This document shows positions 14,212-22,115 of a stretch of 32,258 bases of DNA, piece after piece; within the stretch, counting starts at the first letter, position 1; each line of letters opens with the position of its first letter. Source of the DNA: Bacteroidota bacterium. GTDB lineage: Bacteria; Spirochaetota; Spirochaetia; JABMQR01. Position numbers and translations under genes: made by a program. The notes beneath the pieces are model-generated. The model was not told the origin of the DNA. It saw only the letters and a program-made list of their open reading frames with translations, and ran no database searches. The stretch lies in contig JABMQR010000301.1 of NCBI GenBank assembly GCA_013202335.1, forward strand, positions 1-32,258, in the 5' to 3' direction.

Positions 14212-14907
14212 ATGTATATAAAAAAAAATATTGAAGCATTAAAGAGATCTGTAATTAGGACTGCTGATGAATCAGGAAGAGATCCGAATGAAATTACTAT
14301 AATGGCGGTTACCAAAAATCATTTAAAAGATTCAGTGCTGCAGGCTTCGGCTGCTGGTATTACCTGTTTTGGAGAGAATAGAGTACAGGAAGCAATGAGT
14401 AAGTACCATGATATTCCGGAAGCCGATAATCTTCATTTAATAGGGCATCTTCAAAGTAATAAAGTAGCAAAAGCTGTTGAATTATTTAGCTGGATAGACT
14501 CCGTGGACTCTATAAAACTGTTACGGAAACTAAATCATTCAGCAGAGAAATCAGAAAAGATTATTCAAATTCTTTTTGAAGTGAACGGCTCCGGAGAGCA
14601 CGCAAAGTTCGGTTTTGCATCTGAGGCTGAAGTTTTTTCTGCAATTGAGATATCCCGCAGTCTCCCCTATATACGAGTCAGGGGGGTTATGACGATGGGT
14701 CCATTAGGTTCAGATGAGGCTTCGGTAAGAAAAGTTTTCAAATCTTTAAAAAATACATTTGACAAAGCCAAAGCTTGTTATACTGATCTCCAGATTGATG
14801 TACTCTCCATGGGGATGAGTGGTGATTGGGTCATTGCAGTCGAAGAAGGCTCAACGTTAATCAGAGTTGGCACTTCAATTTTTGGAGCAAGGCAATTAAT
14901 AGTATGA
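14212..14907 (+). CDS. yggS: YggS/PLPBP pyridoxal-phosphate homeostasis protein
   Basis: A 231-aa single-domain protein with the alanine-racemase-like TIM-barrel fold; it binds PLP and buffers vitamin B6 and amino acid metabolism without known catalysis. The PLP lysine is K35 in A-V-T-K-N-H. F-G-E-N-R-V-Q-E (about 53-60), H-L-I-G-H-L-Q-S-N-K (about 74-83) and the phosphate-binding C-terminal S-M-G-M-S-G-D-W (199-206), then R-V-G-T-S-I-F-G (218-225), are all present. The stop overlaps the next start (ATGA), so yggS, the small membrane protein and the rluD-like gene form one operon. Confidence 0.94.
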   Translation: MYIKKNIEALKRSVIRTADESGRDPNEITIMAVTKNHLKDSVLQASAAGITCFGENRVQEAMSKYHDIPEADNLHLIGHLQSNKVAKAVELFSWIDSVDSIKLLRKLNHSAEKSEKIIQILFEVNGSGEHAKFGFASEAEVFSAIEISRSLPYIRVRGVMTMGPLGSDEASVRKVFKSLKNTFDKAKACYTDLQIDVLSMGMSGDWVIAVEEGSTLIRVGTSIFGARQLIV

Positions 14908-15263
14908 AAACAAGAAATATAATGAAAAAAATACTTATTATAGTTATTTTAGCCTCGTTATTTTCAAATACTCTTTATGCAGAATCTTCATCAGCTGAAG
15001 ATACTGGCGAGGTGTCCTACGAACTGTATATCAATGAAGAATTTCCTGATTGGCTGCATAAGGTGCGCAGGGCTGAATCGCTGTTTATTGGATCACTGCC
15101 GTTGACTTATGGAGCTGTAACACTTGCTGCTAATTTATTCTCTGTAAATACCACAGGAACACTTATTCAAGATGATTATCTTTTACGATTTGGTATATCG
15201 GCAGTTGTATCTTTTGGTATTGTTCTCATTGATTTTCTACTGGGTGAGTTACATAATGAATAA
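14904..15263 (+). CDS. Small secreted/membrane protein, unknown function
   Basis: A 119-aa protein I do not recognise. It begins with a basic N-terminus and a hydrophobic stretch (about 9-22) ending S-N-T-L-Y-A, which looks like a signal peptide cleaved after Ala. A charged segment follows (E-E-F-P-D-W-L-H-K-V-R-R-A-E, about 49-62), then two predicted membrane segments (about 64-82 and 95-113). The ATG at 14904 overlaps the yggS stop; an in-frame ATG at 14922 is an alternative that still keeps the signal sequence. Its end overlaps the rluD-like start, so it is translationally coupled on both sides. The charged segment could face the periplasm. Confidence 0.72.
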   Translation: MKTRNIMKKILIIVILASLFSNTLYAESSSAEDTGEVSYELYINEEFPDWLHKVRRAESLFIGSLPLTYGAVTLAANLFSVNTTGTLIQDDYLLRFGISAVVSFGIVLIDFLLGELHNE

Positions 15264-16224
15264 TATAAATGCAGATGAATTTGAAACATATTCATTTATT
15301 GCTGATTTTTCTGATAGTGACACAGCAGCAAAACGTGTTGATCATTTTATCTCAGAGGAAATACCGGAGTTATCCCGCAGCAGGATTGGTGCAGAAGGTT
15401 CTCAACTTCTCGTAAATGGAAAACCGGTTAAAAAAAGCAAGAAAATAAAAACCGGAGATTCCATAACATTTTACTGCAAAAATTTGCCGAATACAGATAT
15501 AGTACCTCAGAATATCGACCTGCACTTGTTGTTTGAAGATCAAAATGTAATTGTCATAGATAAAGAACAAGGGATGGTTGTGCATCCAGCTGCAGGGAAT
15601 TGGGATGGTACTGTTGCAAATGCACTTATGCATTATGCAGGAAAAATAGAAACAGGAAATGAAAATTTCAGACCTGGTATAGTGCATCGGCTTGATAAAG
15701 ATACATCAGGTGTTATGATAACAGCAAAAAATGTTAGAGCACATGAATTTCTTTCCAGTCAGTTTAAAAACAGGGAAACAAAGAAAGTTTATATAGCATT
15801 AATTAAAGGTGTTCCATTGTCAGCAAAAGGTACTATTAATAAACGAATTATAAGAGATCCGGGAAATAGAAAAAAATTCTGTACCATTGATGATTCTGAA
15901 AGGGGAAAACCTGCAAATACCGATTATGAGGTATTAAGAATGTTTACTCTTAAAACCGGTATTTCGTACTCCCTTATACGTTTGATTCCAGGGACTGGCC
16001 GAACACACCAGTTACGTGTGCATATGAGAAGTATTGGTCATCCTATTCTGGGTGATCCAATCTATAGTAGAAAAGACACTCATACACTCCCTGTATCACT
16101 AATGCTTCATGCATTGTCACTATCGATTGTTCTTCCAGGCGAAAAAACATATAGGAAATTCACTGCGCCTTTACCTGAAAGATTTAAGAAGGTTATTAAA
16201 TCTTTTTTACAATTACAGATATGA
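15256..16224 (+). CDS. rluD: RluA/RluD-family pseudouridine synthase
   Basis: A 322-aa enzyme that converts uridine to pseudouridine in rRNA. An N-terminal S4 RNA-binding domain (about 25-75) is followed by the catalytic domain with the family motif R-P-G-I-V-H-R-L-D-K-D-T-S-G (139-152), where D147 is the nucleophile. R-x-H-Q-L-R-V-H-M-R (about 251-260) is the second signature. The S4 domain and length fit RluD/RluC rather than the shorter RluA; target positions (E. coli RluD acts at 23S 1911/1915/1917) are inferred. The ATG at 15256 overlaps the preceding stop and is preceded by GGTGAG. Confidence 0.9.
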   Translation: MNNINADEFETYSFIADFSDSDTAAKRVDHFISEEIPELSRSRIGAEGSQLLVNGKPVKKSKKIKTGDSITFYCKNLPNTDIVPQNIDLHLLFEDQNVIVIDKEQGMVVHPAAGNWDGTVANALMHYAGKIETGNENFRPGIVHRLDKDTSGVMITAKNVRAHEFLSSQFKNRETKKVYIALIKGVPLSAKGTINKRIIRDPGNRKKFCTIDDSERGKPANTDYEVLRMFTLKTGISYSLIRLIPGTGRTHQLRVHMRSIGHPILGDPIYSRKDTHTLPVSLMLHALSLSIVLPGEKTYRKFTAPLPERFKKVIKSFLQLQI

Positions 16225-16254
16225 ATTACTTTCAAAAATACTCTTAAGAAAGAA

Positions 16255-16821
16255 TTACTCGGGTTTCAGAATAGGATTAATCATTTTTTCCACGAATAAA
16301 GTTGTAGGTGTACCATGTCCCGGGAAAATAAGAGTATTATCATTAAGTGGTAATATTTTTTCCTGAATAGATCTGATTAAAAGAGATCGTGAAAGTGATG
16401 AATTAGTTGAACCAATCCTTCCTGACATTAGCACATCTCCGGTAAAAAGAGCATCTTGTATTTTGTAGACGAGAGAATCAGAAGAATGGCCAGGGACCAA
16501 ACTAGCTGAAACCGGTATTCCTGAGAGTGTTATTGAGGATTCGTCTGAAAGAGTTTTAACTTTGCAATCCATGATGAAGGGGCTGTTTGCATATATCTCT
16601 GAATCGTAAATTTTCCTTAGTGTACGAAGTCCCTCAGTATGTGAAGGATGTCTGTGTGTGAGAAGAATATGTTTTATGTAATAATTATTCTCCTCAATCA
16701 ATTTCAGAAGCTCAATATCCATATGACCTGGATCTATGAGAATAGCATCTCCACCACCGGAATTGCCAATTAAATAGGTATTTGAGAAACCAACAACAGA
16801 AAAATGAAAAAATATTTTCAC
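16255..16821 (-). CDS. Metallo-beta-lactamase-fold hydrolase with altered metal motif
   Basis: A 188-aa protein of the glyoxalase II-like MBL-fold group. The usual motif T-H-x-H-x-D-H reads T-H-R-H-P-S-H (55-61), so the Asp that binds the second metal is Ser60. The other ligands are in place: H112 in P-G-H-S-S-D-S, D129 in F-T-G-D-V, and H169 in P-G-H-G. It could be a mononuclear enzyme or one with shifted specificity. It lacks the C-terminal substrate domain of true glyoxalase II. It overlaps the pentapeptide-repeat gene by 4 nt and is translated after it. Substrate unknown. Confidence 0.85.
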   Translation of the reverse strand: MKIFFHFSVVGFSNTYLIGNSGGGDAILIDPGHMDIELLKLIEENNYYIKHILLTHRHPSHTEGLRTLRKIYDSEIYANSPFIMDCKVKTLSDESSITLSGIPVSASLVPGHSSDSLVYKIQDALFTGDVLMSGRIGSTNSSLSRSLLIRSIQEKILPLNDNTLIFPGHGTPTTLFVEKMINPILKPE

Positions 16822-17414
16822 TGCTGGATCTCCCTGGAAAATGAGGCTTCTTCAAAATTTGAGTATTTAAAACTTACTTCATTTCTCTCAGAAAGATAAA
16901 AATCAGTTTTCTTTAGATTACAATCCTTAAAAGATACTGAGTTTAATTTAGAGTTAGAAAAATTTGTGAAATATAAATCTGAATCATCAAATTTTGAGTT
17001 TACTGCATTTATTCCACTAAAATTGGAGTGAAGTATGTCTGAGCCAATAAATGAACAGTTTTGAAAAACAGATCCGGCAAATACTGAATATTTACTCGTT
17101 ATCTCCTCAAACGTACAGTTTATGAATGTTGAGAACTCAAAAAAGGAGAGTTGTAAATAAGATTTATTGAAATTAATATTATTGAAAGTAGTATGCGAAA
17201 ACTTGCAGGCATACAATCTGCACCCTGATAAATCCAGATCAGTGAACTCACTGTGCGTGAGACAAAATGATCCAAGTTCTTTTTTTGTAAGTAGTGTATG
17301 AACTAATTGCTGATGTAAATTTTCTTTATCAGTAGAGTGTAAATAACATTTGTCCCTATTTGTTATTGAGAAATTATCGCATTGAGAATGAGTACATCTT
17401 ATAAAATCAAACAT
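16818..17414 (-). CDS. Pentapeptide-repeat protein with N-terminal Cys/His cluster
   Basis: A 198-aa protein. Residues 7-26 carry C-T-H-S-Q-C ... K-C-Y-L-H, a possible zinc-binding knuckle. From about 50 on, five-residue repeats run almost without a break (for example C-R-L-Y-A, C-K-F-S-H, C-T-F-E-E, C-S-F-I-G, S-N-F-S-G, S-D-L-Y-F, T-N-F-S-N, C-N-L-K-K), with Phe or Leu at the central position, predicting a right-handed quadrilateral beta-helix. Proteins of this fold may mimic DNA or act as scaffolds; nothing here fixes a role. It is the first gene of a two-gene minus-strand operon with the MBL-fold hydrolase. Confidence 0.88.
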   Translation of the reverse strand: MFDFIRCTHSQCDNFSITNRDKCYLHSTDKENLHQQLVHTLLTKKELGSFCLTHSEFTDLDLSGCRLYACKFSHTTFNNINFNKSYLQLSFFEFSTFINCTFEEITSKYSVFAGSVFQNCSFIGSDILHSNFSGINAVNSKFDDSDLYFTNFSNSKLNSVSFKDCNLKKTDFYLSERNEVSFKYSNFEEASFSREIQQ

Positions 17415-17441
17415 ATATACAAAGTAATTAAAAACATAAGG

Positions 17442-17475
17442 TTGTCAATACCTTTGAATGGATGTAAATTACATC
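17442..17475 (+). promoter_or_regulatory. Candidate rsgA promoter with overlapping palindrome
   Basis: TTGTCA (17442-17447) and TAAATT (17465-17470) are 17 bases apart. GATGTAA-A-TTACATC (17461-17475) is a palindrome covering the -10 region and could be an operator or a DNA hairpin. Transcription from this promoter would begin only a few bases before the rsgA ATG at 17480. Function inferred. Confidence 0.35.
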
Positions 17476-17479
17476 TTGT

Positions 17480-18397
17480 ATGATTCAAAAAACAGGAATA
17501 ATCATAAAAGGTATAAACAATATCTATACTGTTCTCACTGACGACGAAGAAATTCTCTGCAGAATAAAAGGGAAAGTGCTCAAAGAAAATGAGAAAACCT
17601 ACAATCCCCTTGCTCCGGGTGATCGGGTAAAAATTTCAATCTGTGGCAGCGGTAATTCAGATGGATTAATTACTGAGAGGGATTTGAGAGAGAATGCTTT
17701 TATACGCTGGAATATGAAAAAAAACTTACCACAGGTACTGGCGGCTAATATTGATGAAGTTGTATGTATTGTCTCCCCTGATAATCCTCCATTTAGACCC
17801 AGGTTTATAGACAGGGTTATAGTTTGTGCCGGAAATATTCCCCTGGTCATTGTAATGAATAAATGTGATATTCCAATTTCAGATGATGCGAACATACGTT
17901 TTAAACACTATCAGAAACTTGGTTTTACGATATTTACTGTTTCCGCTCAAACCGGGGAAGGCTTAAATGAACTAAAATCGTATTTTAAAGGCAAATCAGT
18001 TGCTGTCGTAGGTCAGTCCGGGGTTGGAAAATCTACACTCATTAATAAGTTATTACCTTCTATAGAACAGAGAACCGGAGAGATATCAAGTAAATACAAC
18101 CGTGGCCGCCATGTAACTAATTTTGCGGTCATGCTGTCACATGGTGATATAACTTTAATTGATACGCCAGGGGTAAGAGAGCTGCAGGTCTCTTTGATGG
18201 ATTTATATGAGCTTGGAGGATACTTTCCAGAGATCTCCTCCCGCCAGAAAGAGTGTAGTTTTCAACCGTGTCTGCATAGAAACGAACCTGACTGTGCAAT
18301 ACATAACGCAGTATCTGAAGGAGATATCCTTAAAGATAGGTATGAAAGCTATTTAAGAATTTTGGACTCTATTGAGGAGCGAATCGGTGTCTATTAA
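17480..18397 (+). CDS. rsgA: RsgA, small-subunit ribosome maturation GTPase
   Basis: A 305-aa circularly permuted GTPase that checks late 30S subunit assembly. An N-terminal OB fold (about 1-75) is followed by the motif order G4 N-K-C-D (127-130), G5-like S-A-Q-T-G (155-159), G1 G-Q-S-G-V-G-K-S-T (178-186) and G3 D-T-P-G (228-231). The C-terminal zinc site is C259, C264, H266, C272. No Shine-Dalgarno sequence is seen upstream of the ATG, and the candidate promoter lies very close, so a leaderless message is possible. Its end overlaps mutS2. Confidence 0.94.
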   Translation: MIQKTGIIIKGINNIYTVLTDDEEILCRIKGKVLKENEKTYNPLAPGDRVKISICGSGNSDGLITERDLRENAFIRWNMKKNLPQVLAANIDEVVCIVSPDNPPFRPRFIDRVIVCAGNIPLVIVMNKCDIPISDDANIRFKHYQKLGFTIFTVSAQTGEGLNELKSYFKGKSVAVVGQSGVGKSTLINKLLPSIEQRTGEISSKYNRGRHVTNFAVMLSHGDITLIDTPGVRELQVSLMDLYELGGYFPEISSRQKECSFQPCLHRNEPDCAIHNAVSEGDILKDRYESYLRILDSIEERIGVY

Positions 18398-20795
18398 AGA
18401 TATTAATGGAAATTCCAAAGTATTGACCCAAATGCCTCCCAGAACACTGCACGATTTGGAATTTGACAAAATCATTAATGAGCTTGCATCATTAACCATA
18501 TCCAGTGAAGGGAAGGAGAGAATTTTACAGGGAGAATTTATTATTGATGAAGTTTTCCTGCGTAATCAACATCAGTTTATTACTGAAATTTTCTCTATTC
18601 GTGCAGGGAAAGGGAATTATCCAGGCCTGTATTTCCCTGAGATTCATGATAGTTTGTTAAAGGTCAAAGTGGAAGGTTCCACACTCGATGGTACTGAACT
18701 CTATAATATTGGAATCTACCTGAATTCATCTTTAAAACTAAAAAATTATTATTCTTCATCGGAAAATTATTTTCCTGTTCAGACGATAAATCTTCTTGAA
18801 AATATACCTGATTTACATATGTTAGAGAGTTCAATTCTAAGCGATCTGGAAAGTCCCGGTAAAGTTAAGGAAAATCACCCAAAACTACGCCCCTTTATTC
18901 TGGCATTTGAACGTGCAAGAAAAGAGCGTGGGAATACTGCAGATCAATATGTGAAGGATCCTCAATCTAAAATGCAGAGTGAGCAACCTGTTTTTAGAGA
19001 TGGGAGGGTTGTGCTTCCCTTAAAAAGTAGTGAGAGAAGCTCTTTGAAGGGAGTTTTGCATGGCACTTCCGGTACCGGTGCAACACTTTTTATTGAACCG
19101 TATGATCTGGTGGAAAAGAATAATAATGTTACCATAACTGAACAGCAGATATTAATTGAAATTCAAAAAATATATCGTGAACTAACCGAAAAAGTTAGAG
19201 ACCATCTCTTTGATCTCCATACTATTATGAACATAATTGGAGAAATGGATGCATATTTAGCTAAAGCAGGGTATGCAGAAATTCATCGATGTACTCAGGC
19301 TAATTTTTCTGATCAGGGTCTTATCCTGAAAAAAGCCCGACACCCGCTTCTGCATGGAAAAGCTGTTCCCATTGATATTGAATTAGATTCTGATATTCGG
19401 GCAATGATAATGTCAGGTCCGAATGCCGGGGGAAAAACTGTTACATTAAAAACTATTGGTTTACTTATTCTAATGAACCAATTTGGTATGTATATTCCTG
19501 CAGGAGATGGATGTGAACTTCCATTATTTCACCGGGTTTTTACTGATATTGGAGATGAACAATCTATTGAAGATGAATTATCAACATTTTCCGGGCATAT
19601 GAAACATATAAGTGAAATACTTCATGAAGTAATAGATTTCCCGAAGTCACTTCTTGTTTTTGACGAGCTGGGGGCAGGAACCGATCCTGTAGAGGGTTCG
19701 GCACTTGCAAGATCGATACTGGAATATTCAGCTGAAAAAGCCCAGGTTACTCTGATTACCAGTCATCATTCTGTATTAAAACAGTATGCATATGCGGCTA
19801 CCAGTATTATTAATGCTTCTATGGAATTTGATGAGGCTAATAATGTGCCAACTTATCGTGTCATATCAGGACTACCTGGTGAAAGCTATGCAATTGAAAC
19901 TGCTGAGCGAATGCAGATGCCGAAAGTTATTACCGGCACAGCTAAGTCCTATCTAACCGACGAAACTGTGAAGATTAGTACCATTATAAAAGGACTGGAG
20001 GAAAAGAAGCGCGATCAGGAAAAAGTACTGCAGGAGATACTTGGAAAAAAGAAAAGTTTACAGGAAAAAATAAGAAATTATGATTTGAAAATGCTGCAGG
20101 TTAAACAACTGGAACATATTCGTAAGAATTCTGAACTTTCTGAACTTGGTAAATTTGCCAATACAACAAAAAAAATGCTTGAAAATCTTGTTCGGGAAAT
20201 TAAGGAAGGAGAAATTACCCGGGAAAAAACAATAAAGGTAAAGACTTTTATTCGTGAGCTTGATCAGAAAATTGAATCAGAAAAAAATGCACTTAACATT
20301 GAGAAGGATTCTCTTAATCCGGACGGGAACTATGATTTTCAGCAAGGTATGAGTGTACGAGTTGGAAGTGCCCGCAAAGAGGGTGAGATTTTACGACAGG
20401 AACGAAAAGGTTATTGGGTAGTACTTGTTGATTCTATGAAGATAACATTTCCTGAAAGTGCAATGTCACCTATGTCTGAGAGTCAGAATAAAGAAAAAAA
20501 AATCTCGAAACCAAGTTATCAATTCTCTGTTGATTCATTTACTTCTTCAAAGCCGGTATTTAATCTGGATGTTCGCGGGAATACTTTACCGGAAGCTTTA
20601 AGTGCTCTGCAAAAGCAAATAGATAACGCTCTTATGCATAATATGCTGCAGTTTTCCGTTATTCATGGAAAAGGTGATGGAATTCTTCAGAGAGGAATTC
20701 ATGACTATCTGCAGGGTTTAAAGGAAATTGATCATTTTGAATTTGCCCGCCCGGAAGATGGTGGGTATGGGAAAACATTCATCTATTTAAATTGA
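18387..20795 (+). CDS. mutS2: MutS2 with C-terminal Smr domain
   Basis: An 802-aa protein of the MutS2 family, which lacks the mismatch-recognition domain of MutS; family members suppress recombination or rescue collided ribosomes. The clamp/lever helices are followed by the ATPase domain with Walker A G-P-N-A-G-G-K-T (344-351), then D-E-L-G-A-G-T-D-P-x-E-G (Walker B and D-loop), a long charged coiled coil (about 525-640) and the Smr domain with L-D-V-R-G (727-731) and H-G-K-G (760-763), the nuclease-type signature. The GTG at 18387 is chosen because GAGGAG (18374-18379) lies 7 nt upstream; it overlaps the rsgA stop. A weak hairpin (20818-20847) separates it from the V-ATPase operon. Confidence 0.94.
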   Translation: MSIKDINGNSKVLTQMPPRTLHDLEFDKIINELASLTISSEGKERILQGEFIIDEVFLRNQHQFITEIFSIRAGKGNYPGLYFPEIHDSLLKVKVEGSTLDGTELYNIGIYLNSSLKLKNYYSSSENYFPVQTINLLENIPDLHMLESSILSDLESPGKVKENHPKLRPFILAFERARKERGNTADQYVKDPQSKMQSEQPVFRDGRVVLPLKSSERSSLKGVLHGTSGTGATLFIEPYDLVEKNNNVTITEQQILIEIQKIYRELTEKVRDHLFDLHTIMNIIGEMDAYLAKAGYAEIHRCTQANFSDQGLILKKARHPLLHGKAVPIDIELDSDIRAMIMSGPNAGGKTVTLKTIGLLILMNQFGMYIPAGDGCELPLFHRVFTDIGDEQSIEDELSTFSGHMKHISEILHEVIDFPKSLLVFDELGAGTDPVEGSALARSILEYSAEKAQVTLITSHHSVLKQYAYAATSIINASMEFDEANNVPTYRVISGLPGESYAIETAERMQMPKVITGTAKSYLTDETVKISTIIKGLEEKKRDQEKVLQEILGKKKSLQEKIRNYDLKMLQVKQLEHIRKNSELSELGKFANTTKKMLENLVREIKEGEITREKTIKVKTFIRELDQKIESEKNALNIEKDSLNPDGNYDFQQGMSVRVGSARKEGEILRQERKGYWVVLVDSMKITFPESAMSPMSESQNKEKKISKPSYQFSVDSFTSSKPVFNLDVRGNTLPEALSALQKQIDNALMHNMLQFSVIHGKGDGILQRGIHDYLQGLKEIDHFEFARPEDGGYGKTFIYLN

Positions 20796-20877
20796 TGTGC
20801 CGTATTAGTCTTGTAAAAGGCTTGTTTCTATAGTAAAAAGTAAGCCTATTTATTTTGACAATATCATGAGGAAACGC

Positions 20878-21495
20878 ATGGAAGTAAAATTACAGGAATT
20901 AATTGATTCAATAAAAAGAGAAGGGATTGAAACTGCTGAACAAAAAGCTGATTTAATCATTCATTCCGCAAATGATAAAGCAGAAGCTATCATTTCTGAT
21001 GCACGTAAGAAAGCAGCACAGATGATAAGTGATGCTGAAAGAACTTCTGAGACGAAAGAACAAAGCAGTATCTCTTCTATTACCCAGGCATCGAGAGATC
21101 TTCTTCTGTCACTGCAGAAAAATATCACTGCGATTTTTACGATGCTTCTGCAGGAACGTTTAGCTGCTGAACTGCAAAATGAAGCTCTTCTCGCTGGTTT
21201 AATTAAAATTTTAATAACCTCCGATTTAGCTGCTGGTAATAAAGAAGTTATTCAGTTACCTGAAGGTAGTCTTAAAAAAGTTCAGGAACTACTCTTAAAA
21301 GATGTAGGTGAAAAACTTAAAAAAGGATATGAACTTAAACCAGTTAAGAATCTTTCAAGCGGGTTTAGAGTTGTTGATAAGGACGGAAGTGGTTATTTTA
21401 ATGTCACACCGGACGTTCTTGCTGATATGCTTGGAAAGTTCCTTAACCCTGAACTCAAAAAACTATTGATACAAGCAGCAGGAAAAGGAGAATAA
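20878..21495 (+). CDS. atpE: V-type ATPase subunit E (peripheral stalk)
   Basis: A 205-aa protein, the first gene of the V-ATPase operon. The N-terminal half (about 1-70) is a long charged helix rich in Ala, Glu and Lys, as in the E subunit's stalk helix; the C-terminal half is the globular domain that contacts subunits A and B. The start M-E-V-K-L-Q-E-L at 20878 matches the spirochaete family start and has AGGAA just upstream; an in-frame ATG at 20866 lacks such a site. No gene for the G/H partner subunit is adjacent. Confidence 0.88.
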   Translation: MEVKLQELIDSIKREGIETAEQKADLIIHSANDKAEAIISDARKKAAQMISDAERTSETKEQSSISSITQASRDLLLSLQKNITAIFTMLLQERLAAELQNEALLAGLIKILITSDLAAGNKEVIQLPEGSLKKVQELLLKDVGEKLKKGYELKPVKNLSSGFRVVDKDGSGYFNVTPDVLADMLGKFLNPELKKLLIQAAGKGE

Positions 21496-21497
21496 CT

Positions 21498-22040
21498 TTG
21501 CCTGGCTATTATTATTTTGCGGCTTCATTACCTATGTTGAAGAAAAACACTGAATTGCCTTTTTCATCTAAAGAATTCATTTCATTATGCAGTTCACAGA
21601 TTGCAGATAAAGATCTCGCAGTTTTGTCTGAAGCAGTTTTTGATGGATCCGGGAATGCCGCCCTACATGCAGTAATTGACTTATGGAATAATTTTATTAC
21701 GGCTTTGCATATTGATTTAGCGTACTCCCGAGCTGAGAAAATGGGAATCGATTCTGTCGAGTATTCTGTTTCTTTTAGACAAATACCGGGTACAGTAGAA
21801 ATTGTTAAACAATTAATGCAGGCATCTAACCCCCTTGAGGCGGAAAACTTATTGTTTTCTGTTAAATGGGATTTTATTGAGGAACTTTGTACAAATCATT
21901 TTTTTGATCTTGTAATGTTAATTACCTATTATTTAAAGATTCAACTGCTTGAAAGGCATTCTGCTCAAAATAAAGAGCAGGGGTTGGAGGCTTTTAAACA
22001 CATATTTTCGAATATACAAGCTACAGATGAAAGTTTATAG
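21498..22040 (+). CDS. DUF2764 protein of the V-ATPase operon
   Basis: A 180-aa protein that begins with a TTG start set by AAGGAG (21485-21490), 7 nt upstream, and lies 2 nt after atpE. The N-terminus P-G-Y-Y-Y-F-A-A-S-L-P-M-L (2-14) is the family hallmark (the T. pallidum gene between atpE and atpA starts alike). Mostly helical, with no membrane segment. No recognised C, F or G subunit gene is in this operon, so it is reasonable to suspect that this protein fills one of these roles, most likely the C-type central-rotor adaptor. That is inference from position only. Confidence 0.82.
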   Translation: MPGYYYFAASLPMLKKNTELPFSSKEFISLCSSQIADKDLAVLSEAVFDGSGNAALHAVIDLWNNFITALHIDLAYSRAEKMGIDSVEYSVSFRQIPGTVEIVKQLMQASNPLEAENLLFSVKWDFIEELCTNHFFDLVMLITYYLKIQLLERHSAQNKEQGLEAFKHIFSNIQATDESL

Positions 22041-22049
22041 CAGGATAGT

Positions 22050-22067
22050 TAGCAGATTAATCTGTTA
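22050..22067 (+). promoter_or_regulatory. Palindrome in the spacer before atpA
   Basis: CAGATTAATCTG (22053-22064) is a 12-bp perfect palindrome extended by A-T and G-T pairs on both sides. It sits in the 75-nt gap before atpA. It could be an mRNA hairpin or a protein-binding site; no T run follows, so it is not a simple terminator. Confidence 0.4.
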
Positions 22068-22115
22068 GTATTATGTATATACAAAAAGAAAAGTAACGAT
22101 TTGGAGTTGTACTAG

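Noticed and set aside
20855..20880. TTGACA at 20855 as the -35 box of a V-ATPase promoter
   Set aside because: A -10 box at normal spacing would fall at or beyond the atpE start codon, so the transcript would miss the ribosome-binding site.
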